Assembly: GCF_000176855.2 (NCBI RefSeq) | Contig: NC_015138.1 | Span: 682,001 to 746,000 of the forward strand | Length of the DNA: 64,000 bases | Source of the DNA: Paracidovorax avenae ATCC 19860 | Lineage (GTDB): Bacteria; Pseudomonadota; Gammaproteobacteria; Burkholderiales; Burkholderiaceae_C | Direction: 5' to 3' | Shown: in pieces, positions 41,913 to 50,921 of the stretch | Numbering within the stretch: position 1 is the stretch's first letter | Layout of the letters: the number at the start of each line of letters is the position of its first letter | The notes under the pieces: model-generated | What the model saw: the letters and a program-made list of their open reading frames with translations, nothing else | The model's database searches: none | Told to the model about the DNA's origin: nothing | Translations under genes and position numbers: made by a program

Positions 41913-43193
41913 TTATCCATACAACAACCGCGCCGGCCACGTCACCAGCACCGGAAACGCCACCATCAAAAACATCATCGCGAACTCCGCCAGCATGAAC
42001 GGCCAAACGCCGCGGATCACGTCGTCCATGCGGATGCGCGCCACGCCGGCCACGACGTTCAGCACCGTGCCCACCGGCGGCGTGACGAGGCCGATCGAGT
42101 TGTTGATGATGAACAGCACCCCGAAATAGATCGGGTCGATGCCCGCGGCCTTGACCACCGGCATCAGCACGGGCGTCAGGATCAGGATGGTGGGCGTCAT
42201 GTCCATGGCGGTGCCGACGACGATCACCAGCAGCATGATCATCACCATCAGCAGCATGGGGCTGCCGATGAAGGGCTCCAGCAGTGTGACCACCTTGCCC
42301 GGCAGGTCGGCGACGGTGATGAGCCAGGCCGACACCAGCGCGGCGGCCACCAGGAACATCACCACGCCGGTGGTGCGCGCGGCGGTGACGAAGACGCCGT
42401 AGATCTGCGAGGGCTTGAGTTCGCGGTAGATGACCACCGCGACGAAGAGCGAATACACCGCCGCGACCACGGCCGCCTCGGTGGGCGTGAAGACGCCGAA
42501 GCGCAGGCCCACCAGGATGATGAGCGGCAGCATCAGCGCCCAGCCGGCGTGGCGCAGGGCGGCCCACACCTCGCCGCGGGAGCGGCGCGGCGGCGGCACG
42601 ACGTGTTCCTTGCGCACCTGCCACCACCAGGTGGCCCAGAGGGACCCGGCGATGAGGATGCCGGGGAAGATGCCCGCCAGGAAGAGCTTGCTGATCGACA
42701 GGTTGGCGGCCACGCCGAAGATCACGAAGCCGATGGAGGGCGGGATGATGGGGCCGATCACGCCGGCCGCGGCGATCAGGCCGCCGGAGCGCGCCTTGTC
42801 GTGGCCGGCGGCCACCATCATCGGGATCAGCAAAGCGGAGAGCGCGGCCGCATCGGCCACCGCCGAGCCCGAGAGCGCCGAGAGCACGCAGGCCGCGACG
42901 ATGGCGACGTAGCCCAGCCCGCCGCGCACGTGGCCGACGAGGGTGAGGGCCAGGTCGACGATGCGCTTGGAGAGGCCGCCGGTGTTCATGATCTCGCCGG
43001 CCAGCATGAAGAAGGGGACGGCCAGCAGCGGGAAGCTGTCGGCGCCGTTGATCAGGTTCTGCGCGAGGATCTGCGCATCGAACATGTCGAGGTGCCACAT
43101 GAGCGCCACGCCGCACAGCAGCAGCGAGAACGCGATCGGGATGCCGATCGCCATGGCGCCCAGCAGCGAGAGGAGGAAGACGGCGATGGTCAT
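41913..43193 (-). CDS. dctM: TRAP transporter large permease (DctM)
   Basis: A 426-aa membrane protein with about 12 segments, the ion-coupled permease of a TRAP transporter. The DctM signatures are ALSGSAVADAAALSALLIPMM and GVIGPIIPPSIGFVIFG, with INNSIGLVTPPVGTVLNVVAG in the second half. ATG 43191-43193 is the family start. Last gene of the operon with dctQ 16 nt upstream, dctP at the other end; together they import a sugar acid or other carboxylate. Confidence 0.95.
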   Translation of the reverse strand: MTIAVFLLSLLGAMAIGIPIAFSLLLCGVALMWHLDMFDAQILAQNLINGADSFPLLAVPFFMLAGEIMNTGGLSKRIVDLALTLVGHVRGGLGYVAIVAACVLSALSGSAVADAAALSALLIPMMVAAGHDKARSGGLIAAAGVIGPIIPPSIGFVIFGVAANLSISKLFLAGIFPGILIAGSLWATWWWQVRKEHVVPPPRRSRGEVWAALRHAGWALMLPLIILVGLRFGVFTPTEAAVVAAVYSLFVAVVIYRELKPSQIYGVFVTAARTTGVVMFLVAAALVSAWLITVADLPGKVVTLLEPFIGSPMLLMVMIMLLVIVVGTAMDMTPTILILTPVLMPVVKAAGIDPIYFGVLFIINNSIGLVTPPVGTVLNVVAGVARIRMDDVIRGVWPFMLAEFAMMFLMVAFPVLVTWPARLLYG

Positions 43194-43209
43194 GGTGCGT
43201 CGCTCCTCG

Positions 43210-43830
43210 TCATCCGCGGGGCTTGCCGGTGCTGCCGGCCTGGGCCTTCTGGACATCCCGGGCCTCCTGGGCGGCCAGGCGGTCCTCTTCGGCCAGGCGC
43301 GCCTGCAGGGCGTCGAATTCCGCGGTCTCTTCCGAGTCCTTGACCATGACCAGCGCATCGCCGCGCAGCTGGCCGCTCAGCACGCGCCACAGGTCGTAGA
43401 GCAGGAAGACCGCGGCGGACACGGCGAAGACCACGCCCGCGAAGTAGAAGTACCCCATCGACCAGCCGGTGGTGGGCGCCGTGACGTCCATGTTGAGCCG
43501 GGTCTGCGTCCAGCTACCCGAGAAGACCAGCCAGCAGACCCAGAGCATCAGCACCTGGCCGGTGACGACGCAGGCTTTCTTGGCGCCGTCGGGCAGCCGG
43601 CCGAGCAGCATGTCCACGCCCAGGTGGGCGTGGTCCTTCATGGCGACCACCGCGCCCAGGAAGGTGAGCCAGACGAAGAGCCAGCGCGAGACCTCTTCCG
43701 ACACGGTGATGCCGGTGTTGAAGGCGTAGCGCAGCACGACGTTGCCGAACACCATCACCACCATCACCGCCAGGGCGCCGGCCATGAGGAAGTCCAGCAT
43801 CCGGCAATAGCGATCCATCCACCGCTTCAT
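43210..43830 (-). CDS. dctQ: TRAP transporter small permease (DctQ)
   Basis: A 206-aa protein with four membrane segments (LMAGALAVMVVMVFGNVVLRYAFN at the start, with the conserved ISVSEE-like TVSEEVSRWLFVWLTFLGA). The C-terminal ~45 residues form a charged, coiled-coil-like extension (EETAEFDALQARLAEEDRLAAQE) not needed for transport in the family. Upstream of dctM in the same operon. Confidence 0.93.
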   Translation of the reverse strand: MKRWMDRYCRMLDFLMAGALAVMVVMVFGNVVLRYAFNTGITVSEEVSRWLFVWLTFLGAVVAMKDHAHLGVDMLLGRLPDGAKKACVVTGQVLMLWVCWLVFSGSWTQTRLNMDVTAPTTGWSMGYFYFAGVVFAVSAAVFLLYDLWRVLSGQLRGDALVMVKDSEETAEFDALQARLAEEDRLAAQEARDVQKAQAGSTGKPRG

Positions 43831-43889
43831 GGTCTTGTCTCCTTCCCGGCTTCCGCCGATGTCGTGTCGTTATGGTTCTTGCGCGCGCG

Positions 43890-45077
43890 TCAGAGGCTGC
43901 GGCCGTCCAGCAGGCCGCGCGCGGCCAGGTGGTTGATGAAGGCGCGCAGGCCGAACTGCCAGGGCGGCGCGGTCTCGCTGTGGGTGACGCGGTTGCGCAG
44001 CACGCCCAGCCGGGCGCTGCGGATGGTGACCTCGTCGCCGAGTTGGTGGGTGAAGCCGGCGCCGGGTTCGCCCCGGTCTTCGATGGGCGCGAAGAGCGTG
44101 CCGAGGAACAGCATGAAGCCGTCCGGGTACTGGTGCGCGGCCAGGGTCTGCGCGACGATGTCGGCCGGGTCGCGGCTGATGCTGGCCATGGTGTTGATGC
44201 CGCGCATGGTGAAGCCGTCGGTGCCGCGCACTTCCAGGTGCACGGTTTCCCGGCGCACGTCGTCCATGCCGAAGCTGCCATCGAACAGCCGGATGAAGGG
44301 GCCGATGGCGCAGGAGGCGTTGTTGTCCTTGGCCTTGCCGAGCAGCAGGGCGCTGCGGCCCTCGATGTCGCGCAGGTTGACGTCGTTGCCCAGCGTGGCG
44401 CCCACGATGTCTCCGCGGCCGTTTACGGCCAGCACCACCTCGGGCTCGGGGTTGTTCCAGGCCGAATCGGCGCGGATGCCGATCTCCTGGCCGGTGCCGA
44501 CGGCTGACAGCACGGGGGCCTTGGTGAAGACCTCGGCGTCGGGGCCGATGCCGACTTCCAGGTACTGCGACCACAGGCCCTGCTGCTGCAGCAAGGCCTT
44601 CAGCGCCATCGCCTTGTCGGAGCCGGGGCGGATGTCCGCGAGGTTCTCGCCGATCAGCGCCTGCACCTTGCCGCGCAGCTCCTGCGCGCGCGATGCGTCG
44701 CCGCGCGCCTGTTCCTCGATCACGCGCTCGACCATGCTGGCGGCGAAGGTGACGCCCGCGGCCTTGACCACCTGCAGGTCGCAGGGCGCGAGCAGGAAGG
44801 GCAGGGCGGCATCGCGAGGGCCGAGCCGGCTGTTGCCCAGCAGTTCGTCCACTGCGCACAGGCGCTCGCCGGGTGCCTGGTGCGCGGCCTCTGCGGGCCG
44901 GTCGGCATCGAGCAGGGTGCTCATGGTGGGGAAGGTGCGGCTGATGTCGAACACGCCCTCGGGGCGCAGCGCCACCACCGCCGGGCCGCCCTGCGGGCCG
45001 TCCGTCCAGGCCCGGGCCACCAGCGTGCCGGCCAGCCCGTCTTCGGGCAGCAGCTTGTTCTTGTCGTCGTCGTTCAT
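43890..45077 (-). CDS. FAH-family enzyme, probable 2-dehydro-3-deoxy sugar-acid dehydratase
   Basis: A 395-aa FAH-superfamily protein with the extended N-terminus seen in 2-keto-3-deoxy-arabinonate/xylonate dehydratases. The catalytic-metal residues lie in NNPEPEVVLAVNGRGDIVGATLGNDVNLRDIEGRSA. It follows an IlvD/Edd-type sugar-acid dehydratase, so it likely removes water from the 2-keto-3-deoxy product to give an alpha-ketoglutarate semialdehyde-type compound. The exact sugar is not shown by the sequence. Confidence 0.82.
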   Translation of the reverse strand: MNDDDKNKLLPEDGLAGTLVARAWTDGPQGGPAVVALRPEGVFDISRTFPTMSTLLDADRPAEAAHQAPGERLCAVDELLGNSRLGPRDAALPFLLAPCDLQVVKAAGVTFAASMVERVIEEQARGDASRAQELRGKVQALIGENLADIRPGSDKAMALKALLQQQGLWSQYLEVGIGPDAEVFTKAPVLSAVGTGQEIGIRADSAWNNPEPEVVLAVNGRGDIVGATLGNDVNLRDIEGRSALLLGKAKDNNASCAIGPFIRLFDGSFGMDDVRRETVHLEVRGTDGFTMRGINTMASISRDPADIVAQTLAAHQYPDGFMLFLGTLFAPIEDRGEPGAGFTHQLGDEVTIRSARLGVLRNRVTHSETAPPWQFGLRAFINHLAARGLLDGRSL

Positions 45078-45128
45078 GCTTCTCGTCCTCGAAAGGGAAT
45101 GCGCGGGCCGACGGAACGGCCCCGGTGC

Positions 45129-46931
45129 TCAGTGGTTGTGGCGGGGCGTCTGCTCGGCGATGCGGCGGAACTCGAGCGCGAAATCCAGCGTGGCGCCGTC
45201 GGCGAGCTGGCCGGTTTTCTCGCGGTAGAGCGCTTCCCAGGGCGAGCGGCTGGCGGGCACGGGGGGCGGAGGCAGTTCGCGGCGGCGGCGGGCGATCTCC
45301 TCGGGCGGCACCAGCGCGTCGCAGCGGCCCTGTTTGAGGTCGATCAGGATCAGGTCGCCGGTCTGCAGCCAGGCGAGGCCCCCGCCCGCCGCGCTCTCGG
45401 GCGAGGCGTTGAGGATCGAGGGACTGTCGGCGGTGCCGGATTGCCGGCCGTCGCCCAGCGTGGGCAGGGCCCGGATGCCGCGCTGGATCAGCGCGTCGGG
45501 CGGCTGCATGTTGACCACCTCGGCCGAGCCGGGCCAGCCCAGCGGGCCGGCGCCGCGCATGACCAGGATGCAGTCCTCGTCGATGCCGAGCGCCGGGTCG
45601 TTGATGCGTGCGTGGTAGTCCTCGGCGCCGTCGAAGACGATGGCCCGGGCCGTGAACACGTCTTCGTGGCCGGGCCGGCAGAGGTAGCGCGCGCGGAAGG
45701 CCTCGGAGATCACCGAGGTTTTCATGATGCCGAAGTCGAACAGGTTGCCGGACAGCACCAGGAAGCCTGCCTTGTCCATCAGTGGATCGGCGAAGGGGCG
45801 GATCACCTCGCGGTCCGTCGCTTCGCGGCCCTGCAGGTTCTCGGCGATGCTGCGGCCGGTGACGCTGGCGCAATCGCCGTGCAGGCGGCCGGCCTGCAGT
45901 AGCTCCCACATCACCGCGGGCACGCCGCCGGCGCGGAAGAAGCGCTCGCCCAGGTACTTGCCGGCGGGCTGCATGTTGACCAGCAGCGGCAGGTCGTAGG
46001 CGTGGTCCGTCCAGTCGCGCGGGTGGAGTTCGACGCCGGCGTGGCGCGCCATGGCCTGGATGTGCACCTGCGCGTTGCTGGAGCCGCCCGCGCAACTGAC
46101 CACCGCCAGCGCGTTGAGGAAGCTCTCGCGGGTGAGCACGCGCGAGGGGCGCAGGTCTTCGTGCGCCATCTCGACGATGCGCCGGCCGGTGGCATAGGCC
46201 ATTTGGCCGCGCTCGCGGTAGGGCGCGGGAATGGCCGCGCAGCCGGGCAGCGACAGGCCCAGCGCCTCGGCCACCGCGTTCATGGTGGAGGCCGTGCCCA
46301 TGGTGTTGCAGTGGCCGGCGGAAGGTGCGCTGTCGCACGCGCGCTGCAGGAATTCCTCTTCGTCGATCTCGCCGGCCGCCAGCATGCGGCGGCTGCGCCA
46401 GATCACGGTGCCCGAGCCCACCAGTTCGTTGTCGTGCCAGCCATCGAGCATCGGCCCGCCCGAGAGCACGATGGCGGGAATGTCGACGGTGGAGGCGGCC
46501 ATGATGCCGGCCGGCGTGGTCTTGTCGCAGCCGGTGGTCAGCACCACCGCGTCGATCGGGTAGCCGTAGAGGATCTCGACCAGGCCCAGGTAGGCGAGGT
46601 TGCGGTCCAGCGCGGCCGACGGCCGGCGGCAGTTCTCGAAGATCGGGTGGACGGGGAATTCGATCGGGATGCCGCCCGCGTCGCGGATGCCGTCGCGCAC
46701 CCGGCGCGCCAGTTCGAGGTGGATGCGGTTGCACGGCGAAAGATCGCTGCCGGTCTGGGCGATGCCGATGATCGGCCGGCCCGAGCGCAGCTCCTCGGGC
46801 GTGAGCCCGTAGTTCATGAAGCGCTCCAGGTAGAGCGCGGTCATGTCGGAGCGCGCCGGGTCGGCGAACCAGTCGCGCGAGCGGAAGCGGCGGCCTTCGC
46901 CTTCGGGTGGGGGCATGTCGTTCTCGGTCAC
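45129..46931 (-). CDS. IlvD/Edd-family sugar-acid dehydratase (arabinonate type)
   Basis: A 600-aa [Fe-S] dehydratase. Cluster-binding Cys residues are in TGCDKTTPAG and SAGHCNTMGTASTMN, with a third in the early QTGSDLSPCNRIH. The sequence agrees with L-arabinonate/xylonate dehydratases more than with IlvD itself (GIPIEFPVHPIFENCRRPSAALDRNLAYLGLVE). It would convert an aldonic acid to its 2-keto-3-deoxy form. It overlaps the dctP stop by 4 nt (ATGA), confirming one operon. Confidence 0.88.
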   Translation of the reverse strand: MTENDMPPPEGEGRRFRSRDWFADPARSDMTALYLERFMNYGLTPEELRSGRPIIGIAQTGSDLSPCNRIHLELARRVRDGIRDAGGIPIEFPVHPIFENCRRPSAALDRNLAYLGLVEILYGYPIDAVVLTTGCDKTTPAGIMAASTVDIPAIVLSGGPMLDGWHDNELVGSGTVIWRSRRMLAAGEIDEEEFLQRACDSAPSAGHCNTMGTASTMNAVAEALGLSLPGCAAIPAPYRERGQMAYATGRRIVEMAHEDLRPSRVLTRESFLNALAVVSCAGGSSNAQVHIQAMARHAGVELHPRDWTDHAYDLPLLVNMQPAGKYLGERFFRAGGVPAVMWELLQAGRLHGDCASVTGRSIAENLQGREATDREVIRPFADPLMDKAGFLVLSGNLFDFGIMKTSVISEAFRARYLCRPGHEDVFTARAIVFDGAEDYHARINDPALGIDEDCILVMRGAGPLGWPGSAEVVNMQPPDALIQRGIRALPTLGDGRQSGTADSPSILNASPESAAGGGLAWLQTGDLILIDLKQGRCDALVPPEEIARRRRELPPPPVPASRSPWEALYREKTGQLADGATLDFALEFRRIAEQTPRHNH

Positions 46932-47944
46932 TTGCGGCGGGCCTTGTCCAGCTCGGCCATCATTTCGCGGGTGGTGTCCTCGCCGAATTCCTTGCTGTAC
47001 TTGGCGACCACCGGCTGCAGCTTGTCGCGCAGCTTGGCCTGCTCCGCGGGCGGCAGTTCGGTCACCTGCATGCCGAGCTTCTTCAGCTCGCCGAGCGCCT
47101 TGGCCTCCAGCGCGCGTATCGCCTTGCGTTCGAAGGCGGTGGCTTCCTTCGCGGCCTCCTGCACGATCTTCTGCTCTTCGGCAGACAGGCCGTCCCAGGC
47201 CTTTTTGGACATGAGGAACACCCAGGTGCTGTAGATGTGGCGCGACAGCACGAGATGCTTCTGCACTTCGTAGAACTTGCTGGTGAGGATGGTCGCGGTG
47301 GGGTTCTCCTGGCCATCCACCGCTTTCTGTTCCATCGCCGAATAGAGTTCGGTGAAGGGCATGGGCGTGGCGTTGGCGCCCAGGGCGTTGAAGCTGTCGA
47401 TGAACAACTGGTTCTGGATCACGCGCAGCTTCAGCCCGGCGAAGTCTTCGGCCTTCTGGATCGGGCGGCGCGAATTGGTGGTCTGGCGGAAACCGTTCTC
47501 CCAGTAGCCGAGGCCGACGAGGCCCTTCTCGGGCAGCTTGGCCAGCAGCTTCTGGCCGAAGGCGCTGTCGAGCACGGCATCGGCTTCCTCGCTGGTGTTG
47601 AAGGTGAGCGGCAGGTTCAGCACGCCGAAGTCCTTCACCACCGACACCAGGGTGGAGCTGTCGGGCACCGTCATCTCCAGGGTGCCGCCGCGCAGCGCGG
47701 AGATCATGGTGACGTCGTTGCCCAGCGTGCCGTTGGCGAACAGCTTGGCGCGCATCTTGCCGCCGCTTTTGGCCGCCAGCACCTCGCCGAAGTGCCGCGA
47801 GGCCTGGGCCTGCGGATGGTCGTCGGTGATGCCGGTGCCGATCTTGAAGGTGTGCTCGCGCACCTGCGCCAGGGCCGGGCCGGCCAGCGCGGCGGCCAGG
47901 GCCGTGGCCAGCGCGAACGTCTTGAAGGTGGTGTGGAATGGCAT
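46928..47944 (-). CDS. dctP: TRAP transporter substrate-binding protein (DctP)
   Basis: A 338-aa periplasmic receptor with signal peptide (cut after ALAQ). DctP-family signatures are KIGTGITDDHPQAQASRHFGEVL and LKLRVIQNQLFIDSFNALGANATPMPFTELYSAMEQKAVDGQENP, where Arg of LRVIQ binds the ligand carboxylate. First gene of the operon dctP-dehydratase-FAH-dctQ-dctM, and divergent from a LysR regulator. Confidence 0.94.
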   Translation of the reverse strand: MPFHTTFKTFALATALAAALAGPALAQVREHTFKIGTGITDDHPQAQASRHFGEVLAAKSGGKMRAKLFANGTLGNDVTMISALRGGTLEMTVPDSSTLVSVVKDFGVLNLPLTFNTSEEADAVLDSAFGQKLLAKLPEKGLVGLGYWENGFRQTTNSRRPIQKAEDFAGLKLRVIQNQLFIDSFNALGANATPMPFTELYSAMEQKAVDGQENPTATILTSKFYEVQKHLVLSRHIYSTWVFLMSKKAWDGLSAEEQKIVQEAAKEATAFERKAIRALEAKALGELKKLGMQVTELPPAEQAKLRDKLQPVVAKYSKEFGEDTTREMMAELDKARRK

Positions 47945-48065
47945 GTGTCTTGTCTCCTGCGGATGTTCTGGGGTGTCGCGGGGGTGCAGACTAGGGGGCG
48001 GCGCCTGTGGCGTCCAATCAGTGTTTTTCCACGGGACATTCCTTCCAGTTATCGGCCACCCAAAA

Positions 48066-49025
48066 ATGCAGGGCAAACCCTTATCCATCGCCACCGCCTG
48101 CAGCCGCCTGCGCTCCCGGCACCTGCAGTTCCTCGACATCCTGGGGCGGACGCGCAACCTGCGGCTCACGGCCGAGCAGATGCACGTCACCCAGCCGGCC
48201 GCCACCAAGATCCTGCTGGACCTGGAAGAGATCTTCGATGCGCGCCTGTTCGAGCGCCTGCCGCGCGAAATGCGCCCCACCGAGCTGGGCCTGTTCGCGC
48301 TGGGCTATGCCGCCTCCGCGCTGGCGGGCCAGGCGAAGTTCGTGGACGAGTTCAATGCGCTCAAGCAGGGCGGCCACGGCCAGCTGTCCATCGGGGCCAT
48401 CTCCGGCTCGGCCGCACGGCTGCTGACCACGGCCATCGCCGAGATGCAGCGGCGCCGGCCGATGCTGGTGCTCAAGGTGCGCGAGCAGAGCAGCGACCAG
48501 CTCATCGCCTGGCTGGGCGAGCGCCGAATCGACCTGATGATCGGCCGCTTCACCGACGAGGCGCAGCAGGCGGACTTCCAGTACGAGCGCCTGTCCGGCG
48601 AGACGCTGCAGGTGGTGGGCGGGCCGCACCATCCGCTGCGCGGCATCCAGGGGCTGGAGGTGGGGCGCCTCGCGCACTGGCCCTGGCTGCTCTACCCGGA
48701 ATCGACGGCGCTGCGCAAGGTGTCCGACGACATCTTCCGGGCCATCGGCATGACGCCGACCTCGGGCGTGATGGAGACGCAGTCCTTCCTGTTCGCGCTG
48801 GAATCGCTGCGCATCACCGACATGCTGTCGCTGCAGCCCAGCGCGCTGGCCGACCGGTACATCGCCAAGGGCCTGCTCGCGCCCATCCACGTGGACGTGC
48901 CCCGGGCGATGCCCGACTACGGCATGCTGGTGCGCCAGGGCGAGACCCCGACGCCGGCGGCGCAGGCGTTCATGGAGGTGCTGCGGGATGTGGCGGGCGG
49001 GAAGGTGGTGGCTGCGCGGCGGTAG
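48066..49025 (+). CDS. LysR-family regulator of the TRAP/sugar-acid operon
   Basis: A 319-aa LysR protein. The helix-turn-helix (residues ~20-75, HLQFLDILGRTRNLRLTAEQMHVTQPAATKILLDLEE) and effector domain with QLSIGAISGSAARLLTTAIAEM look like the GbpR/sugar-acid type. It is divergent from dctP, 121 nt away, and probably controls the TRAP operon in response to its substrate. Confidence 0.92.
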   Translation: MQGKPLSIATACSRLRSRHLQFLDILGRTRNLRLTAEQMHVTQPAATKILLDLEEIFDARLFERLPREMRPTELGLFALGYAASALAGQAKFVDEFNALKQGGHGQLSIGAISGSAARLLTTAIAEMQRRRPMLVLKVREQSSDQLIAWLGERRIDLMIGRFTDEAQQADFQYERLSGETLQVVGGPHHPLRGIQGLEVGRLAHWPWLLYPESTALRKVSDDIFRAIGMTPTSGVMETQSFLFALESLRITDMLSLQPSALADRYIAKGLLAPIHVDVPRAMPDYGMLVRQGETPTPAAQAFMEVLRDVAGGKVVAARR

Positions 49026-49043
49026 GAGCCGACGGGTCCCAGG

Positions 49044-49946
49044 TCAATACGGCAGGATCCCCGGCAACAACTGCCTGTCCAGCCGCTGCCGCCACCACTT
49101 GAGCGCCTCGCCCATGTGGTCCGGCCGCCAGGCCAGGAAGAAGGGCTCGTCCGGGCGCGGCGATTCCACTTCCAGTTCCACCAGGATGCCGGTCTCCAGT
49201 TCCGTGCGCACGCAGGCGCGGGGCACGAAGCCATGGCCCAGGCCCGCAGCCTGCGCGGCGATCTTGGCGTGCATGTGCGGCACGATGATGCGGCGCTGGC
49301 CCGACAGCAGGCCGATGGTGCGGTCGTTCGACGACCGTGCGCCGTCGCCCACCACCACGGCCGTGTGCTCCAGCAGGTCGCCGCGCGTGAGCGGGCGCTG
49401 GAGCCGGGCCAGCGGGTGCGTGGCCGTCACGCAGAACACGAACTGCAGCGTGCCCACGGGCACGGCCTTGTAGCCGCCACCGGCCGGGCCTTCGCCCGCG
49501 GCCACCACGATGTCGGCGCGCCCCTCGCGCAGGGCCTCCCAGGTGCCGGTCATCACGTCGCAGCCGATGCGCAGCCGCGTGCCGCAGTTCAGGTCTTCGA
49601 AGGCGCAGATGTCCTGGTTGAAGGCATGCGTGGGGATCAGCGAATCGTGCACCAGCCGCACCTCGGATTCGAAGCCCGTGGCGATCTGCCGCATGCGCGA
49701 TTCCAGCTGCCCGGCACCGGCGAGCAGCCAGCGGCCCTCCTTGATCATTTCCTGCCCCGCGGGGGTGAGCGTCACGCGCGGGCCGTTGCGGGTGAACAGG
49801 GCAAAGCCCAGCTGCTCCTCCAGCCGGGCGATGGCGTACGAGATGGTGGACGGCACCTTGTGCAGCCGTTCGGATGCCCCGGCGAAGGAGCCGTGCCGGG
49901 CGATGGCGTCCACCAGTTCGATGGCTTCCAGGGAGAGTTTCAGCAT
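49044..49946 (-). CDS. LysR-family regulator of the pirin operon
   Basis: A 300-aa LysR protein. The N-terminal helix-turn-helix reads IELVDAIARHGSFAGASERLHKVPSTISYAIARLEEQL; the effector domain begins near SEVRLVHDSLIPTHAF, and the closing WWRQRLDRQLLPGILPY is typical of AllS/YhaJ-type activators of yhaK-like pirin genes. It is divergent from the pirin gene with a perfect inverted repeat 22 nt from its start. Confidence 0.93.
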   Translation of the reverse strand: MLKLSLEAIELVDAIARHGSFAGASERLHKVPSTISYAIARLEEQLGFALFTRNGPRVTLTPAGQEMIKEGRWLLAGAGQLESRMRQIATGFESEVRLVHDSLIPTHAFNQDICAFEDLNCGTRLRIGCDVMTGTWEALREGRADIVVAAGEGPAGGGYKAVPVGTLQFVFCVTATHPLARLQRPLTRGDLLEHTAVVVGDGARSSNDRTIGLLSGQRRIIVPHMHAKIAAQAAGLGHGFVPRACVRTELETGILVELEVESPRPDEPFFLAWRPDHMGEALKWWRQRLDRQLLPGILPY

Positions 49947-49967
49947 GGTCGGGGTGGCTTGATCTGG

Positions 49968-49988
49968 ATCATCGAAATTATCGATGAT
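49968..49988. promoter_or_regulatory. LysR operator upstream of pirin operon
   Basis: ATCATCGA (49968-49975) and TCGATGAT (49981-49988) form a perfect 8-bp inverted repeat with a 5-bp centre, in the divergent region between the LysR and pirin genes. It contains the T-N11-A pattern of LysR boxes. Confidence 0.65.
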
Positions 49989-50128
49989 GGAAGGCCAAAC
50001 CTTTCACCCTGATGCGCATCAAGGCGCCGGATACTTCCTTCGCCGCAGCACTGAACTCCCAGGGAAACCCGGGGAAAGCTCTCCGGGGCGCAGTGTGAAT
50101 TCCATCGATTGAAGAAAGGACCGAAACC

Positions 50129-50854
50129 ATGCTCGACATCCGCAAGGCCCAACACCGCGGCAACGCCAACCACGGCTGGCTGCACTCCCGCCACACGTTC
50201 TCGTTCGGCCACTACCGCGACGCGAACCAGCAGGGTTTCTCCGACCTGCTGGTCATCAACGACGACCGCGTGGCGCCTTCGAAGGGCTTCGGCACCCATG
50301 GCCACCGCGACATGGAAATCTTCTCCTATGTGCTCGAAGGCGCGCTGGAGCACAAGGATTCGATGGGCACGGGCTCGGTGATCCGCCCTGGCGACGTGCA
50401 GATGATGAGCGCCGGCACCGGCGTGCAGCACAGCGAGTTCAACCACTCGGCCGAAGAGCCCGTGCACTTCCTGCAGATCTGGATCGTGCCGAACAAGGTC
50501 GGTGCCCAACCGCGCTACCAGCAGGTGCACTTCACCGAGGCGGACAAGCGCGGCCGGCTGCGCCAGATCATCTCGCCGGAGGGCGCGGACGGATCGCTGG
50601 CCGTTCACCAGGATGCCCGCGTCTACGCCGGCCTGTTCAACGGGGACGAGTCTGCCGACCTGGCCGTGGGCGCCCACCGCAATGTCTATGTGCATGTGGC
50701 CCGCGGCAGCGTCGAGGTGAACGGCGAGCGGCTGGACGAAGGCGACGGCGCCCGCATCCGCAACGCCGGTGACCTGCACTTCGCCCAGGGCCGGGACGCC
50801 GAGGTGCTGGTGTTCGACCTGCGCCCCAACGAGCTGCCCATGATGCCCCATTGA
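50129..50854 (+). CDS. Pirin family bicupin (YhaK type)
   Basis: A 241-aa two-cupin protein. Cupin 1 carries the metal motif FGTHGHRDMEIFSYVLEGALEHKDS and STGVQHSEF-type end (SAGTGVQHSEFNHS); cupin 2 is shorter and lacks metal residues (VAHRNVYVHVARGSVEVNGE). Such proteins are quercetinase-like or redox sensors. It leads an operon with isochorismatase-like and amidohydrolase genes. Confidence 0.93.
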   Translation: MLDIRKAQHRGNANHGWLHSRHTFSFGHYRDANQQGFSDLLVINDDRVAPSKGFGTHGHRDMEIFSYVLEGALEHKDSMGTGSVIRPGDVQMMSAGTGVQHSEFNHSAEEPVHFLQIWIVPNKVGAQPRYQQVHFTEADKRGRLRQIISPEGADGSLAVHQDARVYAGLFNGDESADLAVGAHRNVYVHVARGSVEVNGERLDEGDGARIRNAGDLHFAQGRDAEVLVFDLRPNELPMMPH

Positions 50855-50921
50855 CCGGTCACGGCAGGTTCTTCCGTCGTTTCGTCCATTCCGCCATCCA
50901 CCCACGTTCCAGGAGATTCCC

